Shown here one piece after another: positions 8,750 to 18,284 of a DNA stretch of 64,000 nt. A model generated the notes under the pieces. It saw nothing but the letters and a program-made list of their open reading frames with translations. It did not search any database and was not told where the DNA came from. This DNA comes from Paracoccus sanguinis (GTDB taxonomy: Bacteria > Pseudomonadota > Alphaproteobacteria > Rhodobacterales > Rhodobacteraceae): assembly GCF_900106665.1 (NCBI RefSeq), contig NZ_FNNA01000002.1, positions 124,001 to 188,000 of the forward strand, written 5' to 3'. A program made the translations under genes and the position numbers. Numbering within the stretch: position 1 is the first letter of the stretch; each line of letters starts with the position of its first letter.

Positions 8750-10077
8750 CGGCACATGATGTCGTTCGAGAGCCCGAAGACCATCAGCATCAGCACCAGC
8801 GCCATCCCGACCCGGGTCAGGATGTCCATCGCCCGGGCCGAGGGCGGGCGCCCGGCCAGCGCCTCCCACGTGTAGAAGGCGAGGTGGCCGCCGTCGAGAA
8901 CCGGGATCGGCAGCAGGTTCAGGAACCCGATCCCGGCCGAGAGGACGGCGATCAGCCAGAAGAAATTGCCCGCCCCGGCGCTCGCCGCGTCGCCCGCCAC
9001 CTCGGCGATGGAAATCGCGCCTGAGAGGTTACAGCGCCCGATCTGGCCCGAGATCATCGCCGCGATCCCGGTGACCGAGCCCCAGATCACGTCCCAGGTC
9101 TGCTTCGCGCCCATTCCCAGCGCCTCGACCGGGCCGGGGGTGCGGGTGGCGGGGCGCAGGTAGCCCTCGCCCCCGGTCACGCCGATGAGCCAGCGGTTCT
9201 CGAAGCCGGTGGCGGTCGGCAGGTCCTGTCGGCGGGGGACGAGGACGAAGTCGGTCTCGCCCGCCCCCTCGCGCCAGACGCGCAGGGTGACGGGGCGACC
9301 GTCGGCGGCCTCGACGGCGGGGCGCAGTTCGGTAAAGCGGCTGATCGGGCGGCCCTCGACCGCCATCACCACGTCGCCCGGCCGCAGGTCGGCGGCCGAG
9401 GCGGCGCTGCGCGGCGCCACGCCCGAGATGCGGGGCGGGGCCGGGTCGGGGGCGCGCACGGTGATCTCGGCCCCCTCGCGGCGCACACGCCAGTTCTGCG
9501 CGGCGGCCGGGGGCAGCGTCTCGGTCAGGCGGAAGAGCGCGCCCCAGTCGGCGACGGGCTGGCCGCCGACGGCGAGCACCTCGTCGCCCGGTCGCAGCTC
9601 GTTGACGATCCCCGGCGGCGCGGGGGCGAGGCTGCCGACCACCACGCGGTCGGTGGCGATCCCCTGCCAGGCGATGACGCCGGCAAAGACCAGTGCGGCC
9701 AGGACGAAGTTGAAGACCGGCCCCGCCGCGACGGTGGCGAACCGCGCCCAGAGCGGCGCGCCGCCCAGCGTCTGCCGCGCCAGCGTCGGGTCCACCGCCT
9801 GCCCCGGCCCAGCGCTCGCGGCATTCTCGTCGCCGAGGAAGCGAACGTAGCCGCCCAGCGGGATCGCCGCGATCTGCCAGACCGTGCCGCGCCGGTCGCG
9901 CCACGCGGCGACGCGCGGGCCGAAGCCGAGCGAGAACACCTCGGCCCGGATCCCCGACCAGCGGCCGACGATGTAATGGCCATACTCATGCACGCCGACG
10001 ATGATCGACAGCGCCACGATGAAGGCGACGACGGTCCAGGCGAGCCCGCCGGTCTGGGCGACGAGGTCTGCGATCAT
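8746..10077 (-). CDS. rseP: Site-2 intramembrane metalloprotease RseP
   Basis: A 443-residue zinc protease of the inner membrane that performs site-2 cleavage of anti-sigma factors and signal-peptide remnants. The zinc-binding motif is HEYGH near residue 30 in the first membrane segment, followed by the SLGFGP segment. Two PDZ-like regions occupy the middle (one with LRPGDEVLAVGG, another with LRPGDVVMAVEG). The second zinc-site segment is NLLPIPVLDGGH near the C-terminus. The ATG at 10077 overlaps the dxr stop as ATGA; a GTG at 10092 is a less likely alternative. Confidence 0.95.
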   Translation of the reverse strand: MIADLVAQTGGLAWTVVAFIVALSIIVGVHEYGHYIVGRWSGIRAEVFSLGFGPRVAAWRDRRGTVWQIAAIPLGGYVRFLGDENAASAGPGQAVDPTLARQTLGGAPLWARFATVAAGPVFNFVLAALVFAGVIAWQGIATDRVVVGSLAPAPPGIVNELRPGDEVLAVGGQPVADWGALFRLTETLPPAAAQNWRVRREGAEITVRAPDPAPPRISGVAPRSAASAADLRPGDVVMAVEGRPISRFTELRPAVEAADGRPVTLRVWREGAGETDFVLVPRRQDLPTATGFENRWLIGVTGGEGYLRPATRTPGPVEALGMGAKQTWDVIWGSVTGIAAMISGQIGRCNLSGAISIAEVAGDAASAGAGNFFWLIAVLSAGIGFLNLLPIPVLDGGHLAFYTWEALAGRPPSARAMDILTRVGMALVLMLMVFGLSNDIMCR

Positions 10078-11246
10078 GCGGCGCGGCCCCACGCGGCGGC
10101 GTCACGGCGGGCGGCGGCGTCCCAGGACAGCACCGCCTCGAGGCTGTCGGGGCTGCGGGCGAACCCCGCCTGCCCCGCCGCGCGGTCGAGCGCGTGGGCC
10201 ACCGCGGGCGCCATGTCGGTGAAGCGGATGCGCCCGGCGATGAAGTCGTCGAGCGCCTGTTCCTTGGCGGCGTTGAGGACCGCGCCCGCCGCCCCGCCCG
10301 ACGCGATCACCTGCCGCGCCAGCGCGAGCGCCGGCCAGCGCGTCTCGCACGGCGCGCGGAAGGTCAGCCGCCCCAGCGCCGCGAGGTCGAGGCGCGCCAC
10401 CGGCAGCGGCGCCCGCGCCGGCCAGTTCAGCGCGTGGCCGATGGCGTGGCGCATGTCCGGCGCGCCGAGATGGGCGATCACCCCGCCATCGACATGGGCG
10501 ACGAGCGCGTGGACGATGCTCTCGGGGTGGACCAGCACCGCGATGCGGTCCGAGGGCAGGCCGAAGAACTCACGCGCCTCAATGACTTCCAACGCCTTGT
10601 TGAACATCGAGGCGCTGTCGATGGTGATCCGCTGGCCCATCGCCCAGTTGGGATGGGCCGACGCCTCGGCCACCGTCGCCTGCGCGAGTCGCTCGAGCGG
10701 CCAGTCGCGGAACGCCCCGCCTGAGGCGGTCAGCGTGACCATCTCGACGCTGTCGAGGTTGCCACCCGCAAGGCACTGGAATACCGCAGAATGTTCGCTG
10801 TCCACCGGCAGGATGGTGGCGCCGTTGACGCGGGCCGTCTCCATCAGCAGCGGCCCCGCGGCGACGAGGCTTTCCTTGTTGGCGAGCGCCAGCACCCCGC
10901 CCCGCCGGGCGACCGCCAGCGACGGCGCGAGGCCGGCCGCGCCGATGATGGCCGACAGCGACCAGTCCGCCGGGCGGTCGGCGGCCTCGGCCACGGCGGC
11001 GTCGCCCGCGGCGACCTCGGTCCCCGTGCCCGCCAGCGCCGCGCGCAGGTCGGGCAGCAACCGGGCGTCGGCGATCACCGCCAGCTCTGCGTTAAGCGCG
11101 CGGGCCATCTCGGCCAGCCGCGCGACGTTGCGCCCGCCGGTCAGCGCGACCGTGCGCCACGCCGCCGGCCCGCCCGACCCCATCAGCAGGTCAAAGGCGC
11201 TTTCGCCGATCGAGCCGGTGGCCCCGAAGATCGAGACGCTGCGCAT
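10074..11246 (-). CDS. dxr: 1-deoxy-D-xylulose 5-phosphate reductoisomerase
   Basis: A 390-residue NADPH-dependent enzyme of the MEP isoprenoid pathway, converting DXP to MEP in the cytosol. The N-terminus VSIFGATGSIGESAFDL is the Rossmann NADPH site. Further along are ANKESLVAAG, the metal and substrate region PVDSEHSAVFQCL, the flexible-loop TASGGAFRDWP and HPNWAMGQRITIDSA. It is three bases downstream of cdsA and overlaps rseP, in the conserved uppS-cdsA-dxr-rseP order that links undecaprenyl and phospholipid precursors. Confidence 0.97.
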   Translation of the reverse strand: MRSVSIFGATGSIGESAFDLLMGSGGPAAWRTVALTGGRNVARLAEMARALNAELAVIADARLLPDLRAALAGTGTEVAAGDAAVAEAADRPADWSLSAIIGAAGLAPSLAVARRGGVLALANKESLVAAGPLLMETARVNGATILPVDSEHSAVFQCLAGGNLDSVEMVTLTASGGAFRDWPLERLAQATVAEASAHPNWAMGQRITIDSASMFNKALEVIEAREFFGLPSDRIAVLVHPESIVHALVAHVDGGVIAHLGAPDMRHAIGHALNWPARAPLPVARLDLAALGRLTFRAPCETRWPALALARQVIASGGAAGAVLNAAKEQALDDFIAGRIRFTDMAPAVAHALDRAAGQAGFARSPDSLEAVLSWDAAARRDAAAWGRAA

Positions 11247-11249
11247 CGC

Positions 11250-12113
11250 TCAGCTCCCCACCACCGGCAGGAGGCCCGCGAGCCCCAGCACCAGCGCCGC
11301 GGCCAGCGCCCCGCCCATCGCGTCGAAGCGATCCATGAGCCCGCCATGCCCGGGGATCAGCTGCGAGCTGTCCTTGACCCGCGCCCGGCGCTTCAGCGCG
11401 CTTTCCGCGATGTCGCCCAGCTGCCCGCCCAGCACCAGCAGCGGCCCGATGACCAGCGCGCCGGCGTGGGTCTCGCCCGCGGCGATCAGAGCGGCACCCG
11501 CGCCCAGCGCGCCGAGCCAGCCGGCGACGGTGCCGCTCCACGTCTTCTTCGGGCTGTAGCGGGGCCAGAACTTCGGGCCGCCCACGGCGCGGCCGACGAA
11601 ATAGCCCAGCACGTCCGACAGCACGACGAGGATCACGATCCACCACGCCGTCCCCTGCCCGTGCGTCGCGCGCACCCAGGCGAGGCCCGCCGTGGCCAGC
11701 GCCATCAGCACCGCCTGCGCGATGAGGCTGAGGCGCAACGCCGGATCGGCCATCCGCAGCGCCAGCAAAAGCGGCACCGCCAGCAGCAGCATGGCCCACG
11801 GGCCCACCAGCAGCACGGCCGCCATCGCCAGCCCGGCGGTCAGTCCGACGGCGATGGCGTTGCGGGACGCCGCGGGGCCCGGCCGGGGAACGGGAAGCTG
11901 GACCCCCTCGGGGGCGGTGGGCGGCACGACCAGCCGCGCGAGTTCCCACATCAGCGCGCCGAAGAGCGCCGCCAGCCCGAGGTCCGACCACGGGCGCGGG
12001 GCCAGCAGCAGCCCGGTGCCGAGCACGAGGATGACCATGGCCGAGCCGACCCGCTGGGCCAGATCGACCCAGCGTCCCGCCGGGCGCACCTCCGGCTGGG
12101 CCGGGCGCGTCAT
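11250..12113 (-). CDS. cdsA: Phosphatidate cytidylyltransferase
   Basis: A 287-residue polytopic membrane enzyme making CDP-diacylglycerol from phosphatidate and CTP, the precursor of all membrane phospholipids. The C-terminal half has the family signature region, with DVLGYFVGRAVGGPKFWP, SPKKTWSGTVAGWLGA and the acidic segment SQLIPGHGGLMDRFDAMGGA. Several hydrophobic helices are evident. The ATG overlaps the uppS stop as ATGA, so I chose it over a longer open frame that would run into uppS. Confidence 0.95.
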   Translation of the reverse strand: MTRPAQPEVRPAGRWVDLAQRVGSAMVILVLGTGLLLAPRPWSDLGLAALFGALMWELARLVVPPTAPEGVQLPVPRPGPAASRNAIAVGLTAGLAMAAVLLVGPWAMLLLAVPLLLALRMADPALRLSLIAQAVLMALATAGLAWVRATHGQGTAWWIVILVVLSDVLGYFVGRAVGGPKFWPRYSPKKTWSGTVAGWLGALGAGAALIAAGETHAGALVIGPLLVLGGQLGDIAESALKRRARVKDSSQLIPGHGGLMDRFDAMGGALAAALVLGLAGLLPVVGS

Positions 12114-12844
12114 GCGGCGCCGAAGCGGCGCTGGCGCTGGCTGGTGCGGTCGAGGATCTGGGCCAGATGCGCGGGGGTGAAGTCCGGCCACAGGGTCGGC
12201 GTGAACTCGTATTCCGAATAGGCCGCCTGGAAGGGCAGGAAGTTCGAGGTCCGGGTCTCGCCCGAGGTGCGGATCACCAGATCGGGGTCCGGGTGCCCGG
12301 CGGTGTCGAGACAGGCGGCGAGGTCTTGCTCGGTCCCCGTCGCCTCGCCCGCGGCGATGCGGGCGGCGAGCCGGGTGGCGGCGCGGGCCAGCTCATCGCG
12401 GCCGCCGTAGTTGATCGCCACGGTCAGGTTGAGGCGCGAGTTGCCGGCGGTGCGGGCCTCGATCCCGGCCATCAGCGCCTGCAGCTTGGCGTCCAGCCGC
12501 TCGCGCCCGCCGATGAAGCGCATCCGCACCCCCTCGGCCGACATGGCGTCCGCCTCGCGCCGGATGTAGCGGGCGAAGATGCCCATCAGGCCCAGCACTT
12601 CCTCGGTCGAGCGCTTCCAGTTCTCGGTCGAGAAGGCATAGACGGTCAGCCAATCCACGCCGAGGTCCGGGCAGGCGCGGACCACCTGCTTGACGCGCTC
12701 GGCCCCGCGCCGGTGGCCGACCAGCCGCGGCCAGCCGCGCTCGGTCGCCCAGCGGCCGTTGCCGTCCATGATGATGGCGACATGGCGGGGCCGGCCCGCG
12801 CCGCCGGGGGTCAGGGTCTGCGCCTCGGCGGGCACCGCGGCCAT
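12110..12844 (-). CDS. uppS: Isoprenyl transferase (undecaprenyl diphosphate synthase)
   Basis: A 244-residue cis-prenyltransferase making the C55 carrier lipid for peptidoglycan and polysaccharide synthesis. It carries HVAIIMDGNGRWA with the catalytic aspartate, VYAFSTENWKR, and the C-terminal PDLVIRTSGETRTSNFLPFQ signature. It starts four bases after frr and overlaps cdsA by four bases, so frr-uppS-cdsA are tightly linked. Confidence 0.97.
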   Translation of the reverse strand: MAAVPAEAQTLTPGGAGRPRHVAIIMDGNGRWATERGWPRLVGHRRGAERVKQVVRACPDLGVDWLTVYAFSTENWKRSTEEVLGLMGIFARYIRREADAMSAEGVRMRFIGGRERLDAKLQALMAGIEARTAGNSRLNLTVAINYGGRDELARAATRLAARIAAGEATGTEQDLAACLDTAGHPDPDLVIRTSGETRTSNFLPFQAAYSEYEFTPTLWPDFTPAHLAQILDRTSQRQRRFGAA

Positions 12845-12848
12845 CCGC

Positions 12849-13412
12849 CTAGACCTGCATGATTTCGGCTTGTTTCGATTCGAGCGCCTTATCCACCTCG
12901 GCGATCATGCGGTCCGTCAGCTCCTGCACCGAGGTTTCCCAGAACTTCTGGTCGTCCTCGGACATGCCCTTCGACTTGGCCTTCTTGATCTGGTCCATCC
13001 CGTCGCGGCGCACGTTGCGGACCGCCACGCGGGCGTGTTCGGCATAGCCCGCGGCGACCTTGGTCAACTCTTTCCGGCGCTCTTCGTTCAGCTCGGGGAT
13101 CGGCAGCATGATGATGGTGCCGTTGAGCTGCGGGTTGATGCCCAGACCGCTTTCGCGGATGGCCTTCTCCACCTTGCCGACCAGCGCCTTGTCCCAGACG
13201 TTGATCGTGACCATCCGCGGCTCGGGGACGTTCACCGTACCCACCTGGTTGATCGGCGCAGGCGAGCCATAGGCGTCCACGGTGATCGGGTCGATCATGC
13301 TGGCCGAGGCGCGGCCGGTCCTGAGCGAGGAAAACTCGTGCCTCAGGCTGTCCATGGCGCCCTTCATCCGCCGCTCGAGGTCGTCGGTGTCGATTTCCAG
13401 CTCGTCGGACAT
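12849..13412 (-). CDS. frr: Ribosome recycling factor
   Basis: A 187-residue protein of canonical length that, with EF-G, splits post-termination ribosomes. The conserved [34 protein letters not shown] and [20 protein letters not shown] segments are all present. The gene normally follows pyrH directly; here a sodium-channel gene lies between them. It begins the frr-uppS-cdsA-dxr-rseP string. Confidence 0.98.
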   Translation of the reverse strand: MSDELEIDTDDLERRMKGAMDSLRHEFSSLRTGRASASMIDPITVDAYGSPAPINQVGTVNVPEPRMVTINVWDKALVGKVEKAIRESGLGINPQLNGTIIMLPIPELNEERRKELTKVAAGYAEHARVAVRNVRRDGMDQIKKAKSKGMSEDDQKFWETSVQELTDRMIAEVDKALESKQAEIMQV

Positions 13413-13522
13413 GGCGATTCTGCTCGGCCTTCTTTTGGGTTTGGTTTCGGCCTTGTAACCGTAGAGGCCGGGGATTCAAAGTCCAGACCGCGACCGCTGC
13501 GCCCCCGGCGGCACCATGCCGC

Positions 13523-14362
13523 CTACCCCTCGCCCCGGCCCGGATCGTCGCCGTGCGGGCGGGCGGCCGACCCGCCCCCGTCGCGTGCGTCGAGTTGCGC
13601 CTCGATCGCGCGCAGCCGGGCCAGAACCTCGTCGCGGTAGGCCTCGGTGATGGCGTTCTCCTCGGACTGGTGGGCCTCCTGCATCGAGTTCACGATGAGG
13701 CCGACGACGAGGTTCATCACCGCGAAGGTGGTCATCAGGATGAACGGGACGAAGAAGACCCAGGCCGCGGGATAGACCTCCATCACCGGGCGTACGATCC
13801 CCATCGACCAGCTTTCCAGCGTCATCACCTGGAAGAGCGAATAGGCGGATTCCCCGAGCGTGCCGAACCATTCGGGAAAGGCCCCGCCGAACAGCTTGGT
13901 GGCGATCACCGCGCCGATGTAGAAGATGATCCCCATCAGCAGGAAGACGCTGGCCATGCCGGGGACGGCGGCGAGGAACCCCTCGACCACGCGGCGCAGC
14001 TGCGGGGTGACCGACACCACGCGCAAGAGCCGCAGGACCCGCAGCGCGCGCAGCACCGACAGCCCCTGCGCCGCCGGCACCAGCGCGACGCCGACCACCA
14101 GGAAATCGAAGATGTTCCAGCCCGAGCGGAAGAAGGCCGGTCCGCGGCCGATCAGCTTGATGCCGATCTCGACCACGAAGATCGCGAGGCACGCCATGTC
14201 GAGCGCGAGGATCAGCCCGCCCCAGCGCGCCATCACGCTGCCCGAGGTCTCGAGCCCGAGGATCAGCGCGTTGAACAGGATCACCGCGGTGATCAGGCGG
14301 CTGACACGCGGGCTTTCCACCCAGTCGGCAAGTTGGCGTCGGCTCGGCATGGTGATCCGCAA
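13523..14362 (-). CDS. Bacterial voltage-gated sodium channel (NaChBac/BacNav family)
   Basis: A 279-residue six-helix ion channel. S1-S3 lie at about residues 22-95, with the S3 sequence GWNIFDFLVV. S4 is LSVLRALRVLRLLRVVSV (101-118), arginines at every third position as in a voltage sensor. The pore has TLESWSM at 181-187, the same selectivity-filter pattern (TLESW) as NaChBac and NavAb. S6 is at about 199-226, followed by a charged coiled-coil tail to about 258, as in BacNav tetramers. A short alternative start (MPSRRQ, 14350) is possible. It lies in the same orientation between pyrH and frr, 110 bases before frr. The physiological role (pH homeostasis, motility or chemotaxis have been suggested for relatives) is not shown here. 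Confidence 0.92.
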   Translation of the reverse strand: MRITMPSRRQLADWVESPRVSRLITAVILFNALILGLETSGSVMARWGGLILALDMACLAIFVVEIGIKLIGRGPAFFRSGWNIFDFLVVGVALVPAAQGLSVLRALRVLRLLRVVSVTPQLRRVVEGFLAAVPGMASVFLLMGIIFYIGAVIATKLFGGAFPEWFGTLGESAYSLFQVMTLESWSMGIVRPVMEVYPAAWVFFVPFILMTTFAVMNLVVGLIVNSMQEAHQSEENAITEAYRDEVLARLRAIEAQLDARDGGGSAARPHGDDPGRGEG

Positions 14363-14413
14363 GGCTGCCGCGGCAGGGTTCCCCCTCCCGCGCGACGGGC
14401 TGACCCGGCGCTG

Positions 14414-15208
14414 TTACTTCTTGTCGGCGACCCGCGTATAGGTGCCCGTCCCGGCGAGGATCGACCGGAACCCGCCCGGCTCGTCGAGCGAGAACACCAC
14501 GATCGGCAGGTTGTTGTCGCGGGCGAGCGCGATGGCCGAGGCGTCCATGACGTTCAGGTGCTTATGCAGCACCTCGTCATAGGTGACATTGTCATAGCGC
14601 ACCGCGTCGGCGTGCTTCTTGGGGTCCTTGTCGTAGACCCCGTCCACCTTGGTGCCCTTGAAGATCGCCTCGCAGTTCATCTCGTTGGCGCGCAGCGTGG
14701 CGGCGGTGTCGGTGGTGAAATACGGGTTCCCGGTGCCGGCGGCGAAGATGATGATCCGCTTCTTCTCGAGGTGGCGGACGGCGCGGCGGCGGATATAGGG
14801 CTCGGCCACCTCGTCCATGCGGATGGCCGAGATCACCCGCGTGTGGATGCCGCGCGCCTCGAGCGCCGCCTGCATGGCCAGCGCGTTCATCACCGTGGCG
14901 AGCATCCCCATGTAGTCGGCAGTCGCCCGCTCCATCCCCTGGGCCGAGCCCTGCAGGCCGCGGAAGATATTGCCGCCGCCGATCACCATGCAGATCTCGA
15001 CGCCCATGTCGTGGACCGACTTCACCTCGTCGGCGATACGCTGGACGGTCGGCGGGTGCAGGCCGTAGCCCTGGTCGCCCATCAGCGCCTCGCCCGAGAT
15101 CTTGAGCATGACGCGCGACAGGCCGCTGGCGGGCGCCTCGGCGCCGGCAGCGCCCTGGTCGGCCCCGCCGGGTGGCGCCGTGTCGGGGGTGGTGAAGCTG
15201 TTGGTCAT
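14414..15208 (-). CDS. pyrH: UMP kinase
   Basis: A 264-residue hexameric kinase of the amino acid kinase fold that phosphorylates UMP to UDP. Visible are [45 protein letters not shown] and [13 protein letters not shown]. About 30 residues of Pro/Ala/Gly-rich N-terminal extension precede the fold. I start at ATG 15208, which has a purine-rich AGGGGG about 8 bases upstream; the frame is open to 15250. It is divergent from miaA. The tsf gene that usually precedes pyrH is not adjacent. Confidence 0.96.
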   Translation of the reverse strand: MTNSFTTPDTAPPGGADQGAAGAEAPASGLSRVMLKISGEALMGDQGYGLHPPTVQRIADEVKSVHDMGVEICMVIGGGNIFRGLQGSAQGMERATADYMGMLATVMNALAMQAALEARGIHTRVISAIRMDEVAEPYIRRRAVRHLEKKRIIIFAAGTGNPYFTTDTAATLRANEMNCEAIFKGTKVDGVYDKDPKKHADAVRYDNVTYDEVLHKHLNVMDASAIALARDNNLPIVVFSLDEPGGFRSILAGTGTYTRVADKK

Positions 15209-15259
15209 CGCGGGGCCCCCTAGGTTTCGTCGGCCGGCAAAATGGCGCAAAGAGGGACC

Positions 15260-16174
15260 ATGTTCAACCTCGCCGCCACCGCGAGCGCGCCGGACGCTGC
15301 GCGCCTTGTCGACAGCCTCGATCCCGATCGCCCGGTGCTGATCGCCGGGCCGACGGCGGCGGGCAAGTCGGCGCTGGCGCTGGCGATCGCCGAGCGGCAG
15401 GGCGGCGTGGTGGTGAACGCGGACGCGCTACAGGTCTGGTCCTGCTGGCGGGTGCTGACGGCGCGCCCGTCCGAGGCCGACCTCGCCCGCGCGCCGCACG
15501 CGCTTTACGGACATCGCGCGCCCGGGCAGGCCTATTCGGTCGGCGACTGGCTGGCCGAGGTGGCGGCGCTGCGCGACGGCGGGGCGCGGCTGATCGTCGC
15601 CGGCGGCACCGGGCTTTACCTCACCGCCCTGACCGAGGGGCTGTCGGTCATCCCCCCTGTCCCGCCGGAGGTGCGCGCCGACGCCAACGCGCGCATGGCC
15701 GCGCCGGACGGGCTGGCGGCGCTGGTGGCGGCGCTCGACCCCGAGACGCGGGCGCGGATCGACACCCGCAACCCGGCCCGTGTCCAGCGCGCGTGGGAGG
15801 TGCTGACCGCCACCGGCCGGGGCCTCGCCGCGTGGCAGGCCGAGACCCCGCCCCCGGTGATCGCCCCCGCGGCCGCGCATCGCCTGCTGCTGGTCGCCGA
15901 CCGCGAGGCGCTCGCCGCCCGCATCGCCCGGCGGTTCGACGCGATGCTGGCCGAAGGGGCGCTCGACGAGGTGCGGGCGGGGTTGCCGGAGTGGGACGCG
16001 CGGGCGCAGTGGACCCGGGCGATCGGCGCGCCCGAGCTACGCGCCCATTTGGTCGGCGAGGCCTTGCTGGACGAGGCCCGCACCGCCGCGATCATCTCGA
16101 CCCGGCAATATGCCAAGCGGCAGCGGGCGTGGTTCCGGGGCCGGATGCGGGACTGGACCCCGGTCACGGTGTGA
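15260..16174 (+). CDS. miaA: tRNA dimethylallyltransferase MiaA
   Basis: A 304-residue enzyme that adds a dimethylallyl group to A37 of tRNAs reading UNN codons. The P-loop [13 protein letters not shown] is near residues 25-37 and is followed by [31 protein letters not shown] and the C-terminal [12 protein letters not shown] are family hallmarks. The canonical D-S-x-Q-x-Y segment appears as [11 protein letters not shown]. The start at 15260 is preceded by GAGGG; an upstream ATG at 15242 lacks a ribosome site. It is divergent from pyrH and monocistronic. Confidence 0.94.
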   Translation: MFNLAATASAPDAARLVDSLDPDRPVLIAGPTAAGKSALALAIAERQGGVVVNADALQVWSCWRVLTARPSEADLARAPHALYGHRAPGQAYSVGDWLAEVAALRDGGARLIVAGGTGLYLTALTEGLSVIPPVPPEVRADANARMAAPDGLAALVAALDPETRARIDTRNPARVQRAWEVLTATGRGLAAWQAETPPPVIAPAAAHRLLLVADREALAARIARRFDAMLAEGALDEVRAGLPEWDARAQWTRAIGAPELRAHLVGEALLDEARTAAIISTRQYAKRQRAWFRGRMRDWTPVTV

Positions 16175-16311
16175 GGCGCGCCTCACAAGCGTGTCATTCA
16201 TGCCGCATCGGCGGATTTTTGCCGAAAAGGCGGAACGGTTAAGCAATTTTCAAGCTTTTATGGGGACGCTGAGCCTGCCCGGACGTCCCTTCCGAATCTC
16301 GTGAACCTGCC

Positions 16312-17259
16312 ATGTCCCTTGGTCCCATCCCCCGCGCTGAACTGCAGGCGCCACAGACCGCGCCGCCCGGCCTCGCGGCCGAGGCCGTGCGTCCGAGCCC
16401 ACCCACCCCCGCCAACCTCACGCGAGAGACGGCGCCGCTGCGCCCCTATGCCGGCCGCCCGCGCCTGCCCGAGGCCGGGCTGCGGATGCTGCCGCTCGAC
16501 GGGTTCCACTGGGGCGGCCGACCGCGGCTGGGGATGTCTCGCAGCGCCCGGGTGCGGGGCGATCACTGCCTGATCCGGGTCACCGGCGGCGCGCTGCGGG
16601 TGATCCTGCCCAGCGGCGCCGTCGATCACGGGGCGGGCAGCGTGATCTTCATCCCCGCCGGCACCGCCTTCGGCACGCTGCCCCTGCCCGACGCGGCCGG
16701 GCAGGTGCTTCTGATCCCGCGCCCGCTGGCCGAGCGGCTGGGGATGCCCCTGCCGCCCCGGATGGTCGTGGGCGCCGGGGCGAGCGACGCGTTCTCGGCC
16801 GACCTCGCCGCCCTCGCATCGCGCGCCGCCGACCCGATTGCCGCCGCCACCGCCGCCTGCCGGGTCGAGCTGATCTCGGCCGCGCTGCAACGCCTCGCCA
16901 CGGCGCCTGAGGCGCCCGCCCCCACGCGTCCCGGCAGCGGCGACCGGGCGCTGTTCGAGTCATTCGTCGAGTTGGCCGGGCGCGAGATGGGACGTGGCCG
17001 GACGCTCTCGGACCTTGCCGAGGCGCTCGGTGCGACGGCCTCGGCGCTCGATACCGCCTGCCGTCGGCAGCGGGGCCGGTCGGCGCTCGATGTGCTCTAT
17101 GACCTGCGCCTCGACCGTGCCCGGCGTCTGCTCTCGGACGCCGCCACCCCGCTGAGCGCCATCGCCGCCGAGCTTGGGTTCACCGGGGTGCCGCATCTCA
17201 ACCGTGCGTTCATGGCCGCGACGGGCCGACCCGCGGAGGATTTTCGCGGGCGGGGGTGA
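16312..17259 (+). CDS. AraC family transcriptional regulator
   Basis: A 315-residue protein whose last 95 residues form an AraC-type double helix-turn-helix: the segment around LSDLAEALGATASAL is the first HTH and PLSAIAAELGFTGVPHLNRAF the second. The N-terminal part (residues about 60-150) has a cupin-like pattern (GDHCLIRVTGGALRVILPSGAV, SVIFIPAGTAFGTL). The first 40 residues are proline-rich and probably disordered. No neighbouring operon identifies its effector or target. The 137-base AT-richer leader upstream presumably holds its promoter. Confidence 0.85.
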   Translation: MSLGPIPRAELQAPQTAPPGLAAEAVRPSPPTPANLTRETAPLRPYAGRPRLPEAGLRMLPLDGFHWGGRPRLGMSRSARVRGDHCLIRVTGGALRVILPSGAVDHGAGSVIFIPAGTAFGTLPLPDAAGQVLLIPRPLAERLGMPLPPRMVVGAGASDAFSADLAALASRAADPIAAATAACRVELISAALQRLATAPEAPAPTRPGSGDRALFESFVELAGREMGRGRTLSDLAEALGATASALDTACRRQRGRSALDVLYDLRLDRARRLLSDAATPLSAIAAELGFTGVPHLNRAFMAATGRPAEDFRGRG

Positions 17260-17454
17260 GCCTGCTGAAGGGTTGAGCAGGTGCGGGGGTGGGTGGCGCT
17301 GAAATCCATTCTGCAGGGCAGCGGCATAAGCCTAAACCTGAGTCTCTGAGGCCACCGTTAAAGCTGCAAACCGACCCAACATCAGACAACGCCTGCTTCC
17401 TGACGCAGGCACACCGCTCGCTGGGCGTAGAAACTTTGCTCGGTCACCCAGCCC

Positions 17455-18270
17455 CTACCCGTCCTCGCCCTCGCCCTCACCCTCGGACGCCTCGTCACGT
17501 CGCCCCCGGAACCCCATCGCCACCACGAACTTCTCGGAGGAATCCGACCGGCTCGCCGGGGGCTTCACGTTGGCGACGGTGGTGAAGTTGCGCTTTAGCA
17601 CCGCCTGCAGCCCCTGCTCGGCGCCGCCCGCCAGCACCTTGGCCACGAAGCTGCCCCCCGGCTCGAGCACGTCAAAGGCGAACTCGGCGGCGGCCTCGAC
17701 CAGCGCCACGATCCGCAGGTGATCGGTGCCCTTGTGCCCCGAGGATGCCGCGGCCATGTCCGACATCACCACGTCCGCGCGCCCGCCAAGCCATGCCTTG
17801 ACCTGCGCATCGGCGCCCTCGGCCAGGAAGTCGAGCTGGTGGATGTCGGCCCCGGCGATCGGCGCGACCTCCTGCAGATCGACGCCGAGCACCGTCCCGC
17901 GCGGCTTGCCGGACCGCTCGCCCAGCGCGTTCACCCGCGCGACGGCGACCTGGCACCAGCCGCCGGGCGCGCAGCCGAGATCGACGACCCGCGCCCCGGG
18001 CCTCAGGAATCCGTAGCGGTCATCGAGTTCGAGGATCTTGAACGCCGCGCGGCCGCGGTAGCCCTCGCGCTTGGCGCGGGCCACGTAGGGGTCGTTCAGC
18101 TGCCGCTCGAGCCACAGCGTCGAGCTGAGCTTGCGGCCCTTGGCGGTCTTGACCCGCACCCGCAGGTCGCGCTGGCCCCGCCCCGAGGTGGCCTTGCCCC
18201 CCCGGCTGCCCGGACCCTTGGCGCCCCCGCCCGCCCCGCCACCCGACTTGCCGCCACCCGTCCCGGCCAT
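17455..18270 (-). CDS. rlmE: 23S rRNA (uridine2552-2'-O)-methyltransferase
   Basis: A 271-residue RrmJ/FtsJ-type methyltransferase acting on the A-loop of 23S rRNA late in 50S assembly. The SAM motif is [15 protein letters not shown], and the catalytic tetrad region is visible as [17 protein letters not shown] near the C-terminus, with the central [12 protein letters not shown] holding the catalytic aspartate. A Gly/Lys-rich N-terminal tail of about 35 residues and an acidic C-terminal tail flank the fold. It is 14 bases downstream of the Ppx/GppA gene, with which it probably shares a transcript. Confidence 0.95.
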   Translation of the reverse strand: MAGTGGGKSGGGAGGGAKGPGSRGGKATSGRGQRDLRVRVKTAKGRKLSSTLWLERQLNDPYVARAKREGYRGRAAFKILELDDRYGFLRPGARVVDLGCAPGGWCQVAVARVNALGERSGKPRGTVLGVDLQEVAPIAGADIHQLDFLAEGADAQVKAWLGGRADVVMSDMAAASSGHKGTDHLRIVALVEAAAEFAFDVLEPGGSFVAKVLAGGAEQGLQAVLKRNFTTVANVKPPASRSDSSEKFVVAMGFRGRRDEASEGEGEGEDG

Positions 18271-18284
18271 TCCGTCACCCTGCC

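Noticed and set aside
17260..17454. 195-base AT-richer gap with a small CCTGCT/AGCAGG stem at 17261-17281
   Set aside because: The stem is short, with no T-tract, and no ORF or RNA family is visible.
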